Shown one piece after another: positions 5,685 to 6,593 of a DNA stretch of 6,593 nt. Below the pieces are notes generated by a model, which was not told where the DNA came from, ran no database searches, and saw nothing but the letters and a program-made list of their open reading frames with translations. Source of the stretch: Actinomycetota bacterium. GTDB taxonomy: Bacteria; Actinomycetota; Actinomycetes; Streptosporangiales; Streptosporangiaceae. The number at the start of each line of letters is the position of its first letter. The first letter of the stretch is position 1. The stretch spans positions 5,436 to 12,028 of the forward strand of contig PMST01000434.1 in the NCBI GenBank assembly GCA_003168295.1, read 5' to 3'. Position numbers and translations under genes: made by a program.

Positions 5685-6593
5685 ATGACTGACGTCGAGA
5701 ATCTGCTCCGCGAGGAGCTGAAGAGGGCGGCCGAGCGGGTCCAGCCCGAACTGCTCAGGCCGCTCCAGGTCCCCACCCGACGGCCCAGTTGGCGTCCGCG
5801 CCTGCTCCCACTCGCGGCCGCGGCCGCGGTGATCGCCGTCATCACGGCGGGCGCGCTTGTCACCGGCCTGACCGCGGCTCACCAGCCCGCCCACAAGCCC
5901 GCCGTCTCCGGATCAGCCCCGGCCAGCCTGCCGCGCTACTACGTCACGACCAGCTCCGGCCCCGACGGCCGCGGGATACAGGCGGTGGTCCGCGCGTCCG
6001 CCAGCGGGCAGGTCACCGGGACCGTCCCGGTGCCGTCGGCCATTCCGGTGGAGTGGGCCGACTCTGGCGGTACCTTCGCCGCCGCCGCCGCCGATGACCG
6101 CAGCTTCATCATCGGAGTCCAAGGAGGCGGAGGTCCAACCCAAGTCGGCTTGGACCTCCGCCTGTTCCGGTTCGCTATCTCCGCTGCCGGTAAGCCCGGC
6201 CACCTGACCGAGCTGGCCGCCGCCCCGGTGCGCAACGAGACCACGGAAGGCATCGCGCTGTCTCCCGACGGCAAGCTGCTCGCGGTCTCGCTGATGAGCA
6301 ACTCCGGGGGGAACTCCGACCCCACCATCCAGGTCCTCAACCTGGCGACCGGAGCCACCCGGACCTGGACCGCTCCGACCCGTAATTACCCGTACCTGAT
6401 CGGGCCGCCCTCCTGGGCCGACGGCAGCCGGATGATCGCGTTCACCTGGCTGCGCTCCACCCAGTCTGGCCTCATGTCCGCACCGCGGGGGATCCAGCTG
6501 CTCGATATCACCGCGCCAGGCGACAACCTAGCGGCAGGGAAGCTGATCGTCGCGCGCGGCGTGGTTGCCGCCGGTTCCATCGTGAGCGCGCAG
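5685..6593 (+). CDS. Membrane-anchored sigma-operon partner with beta-propeller-like extracytoplasmic region (3' truncated by window)
   Basis: The reading frame is open for 303 codons to the window end, so the C-terminus is missing. Residues 1-38 are a charged cytoplasmic segment (MTDVENLLREELKRAAERVQ). A single transmembrane helix lies at about 40-64 (LLPLAAAAAVIAVITAGALV). The rest is probably outside the membrane, beginning with a Pro/Ala-rich linker (65-83). Strand-rich repeats follow, including IALSPDGKLLAVSL (190-203) and PSWADGSRMIAFTW (242-255), which resemble TolB/WD40-type propeller blades. The layout is common directly after actinobacterial SigE-like ECF genes, where the short inner segment may act as an anti-sigma and the propeller as a sensor. 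No zinc-type His-x3-Cys-x2-Cys anti-sigma motif is present. The role as sigma regulator comes from position only. Confidence 0.82.
   Translation, partial: MTDVENLLREELKRAAERVQPELLRPLQVPTRRPSWRPRLLPLAAAAAVIAVITAGALVTGLTAAHQPAHKPAVSGSAPASLPRYYVTTSSGPDGRGIQAVVRASASGQVTGTVPVPSAIPVEWADSGGTFAAAAADDRSFIIGVQGGGGPTQVGLDLRLFRFAISAAGKPGHLTELAAAPVRNETTEGIALSPDGKLLAVSLMSNSGGNSDPTIQVLNLATGATRTWTAPTRNYPYLIGPPSWADGSRMIAFTWLRSTQSGLMSAPRGIQLLDITAPGDNLAAGKLIVARGVVAAGSIVSAQ
6125..6163 (+). repeat. Perfect 14-bp inverted repeat inside the membrane-anchored protein gene
   Basis: AGGCGGAGGTCCAA (6125-6138) pairs exactly with TTGGACCTCCGCCT (6150-6163) around an 11-nt loop. The RNA would form a very stable hairpin. 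No T-tract follows, so it is not a classical terminator. It encodes a Gly-rich turn and the next strand (about residues 147-160), which may be a loop between propeller strands. A perfect AAGGAGG Shine-Dalgarno-like sequence (6121-6127) overlaps its left foot, but no start codon lies at usable distance. Confidence 0.75.

Noticed and set aside
5813..5828. 16-bp GC-only palindrome (CGCGGCCG twice)
   Set aside because: It comes from Ala codons (GCG GCC) in the transmembrane helix and is expected from amino-acid and codon bias.
5052..5894. Minus-strand reading frame of 280 codons across the sigma factor
   Set aside because: It lies antisense to the sigma factor and the start of its partner, both well supported, and shows no domain of its own.
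6072..6091. GCC trinucleotide run
   Set aside because: It is a short poly-Ala codon run of the kind common in high-GC genes, with nothing else to suggest function.

Overview
This is a GC-rich window with strong third-position G/C bias, actinobacterial in style and most likely from a high-GC filamentous actinomycete. The call rests on composition, on Ala/Arg/Gly-rich proteins, on an actinobacterial-type membrane protein family and on a SigE-like ECF sigma factor followed by a membrane-anchored partner. No rRNA, tRNA, CRISPR array or transposase was seen.

Layout. Positions 1-900 (minus) hold a complete M55-family D-aminopeptidase (DppA-like). A 165-bp divergent gap with two inverted repeats and a possible 11-codon leader ORF separates it from a 407-aa polytopic membrane protein (1066-2289, plus). 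That protein looks like the sensor half of an actinobacterial histidine kinase without the kinase. It converges, 14 bp apart, on a 422-aa HMGL-like carbon-carbon bond-forming synthase (2304-3572, minus) of the homocitrate / isopropylmalate / Re-citrate synthase superfamily. Across a short AT-rich gap with nested dyads (3573-3686), a citrate synthase carrying an N-terminal MerR/excisionase-type helix-turn-helix runs the other way (3687-5021, plus). Next come an ECF sigma factor (5094-5681, plus) and, 3 bp later, a membrane-anchored protein with a probable beta-propeller-like extracytoplasmic part. This last gene (5685 onward) is cut off by the window end.

How the genes may work together. The sigma factor and the membrane protein form a typical two-gene unit in which the second gene probably restrains or senses for the first. 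The two acyl-CoA/oxo-acid condensing enzymes form a divergent pair around an operator-like region. The HTH domain fused to the citrate synthase makes it a plausible DNA-binding regulator of that region. The most interesting possibility is that the pair joins a Re-citrate-synthase-like enzyme with a structurally unrelated Si-type citrate synthase that also binds DNA. This is inference from motifs and recalled family sequences and needs an alignment to settle. The remaining genes show no clear functional link to this pair.
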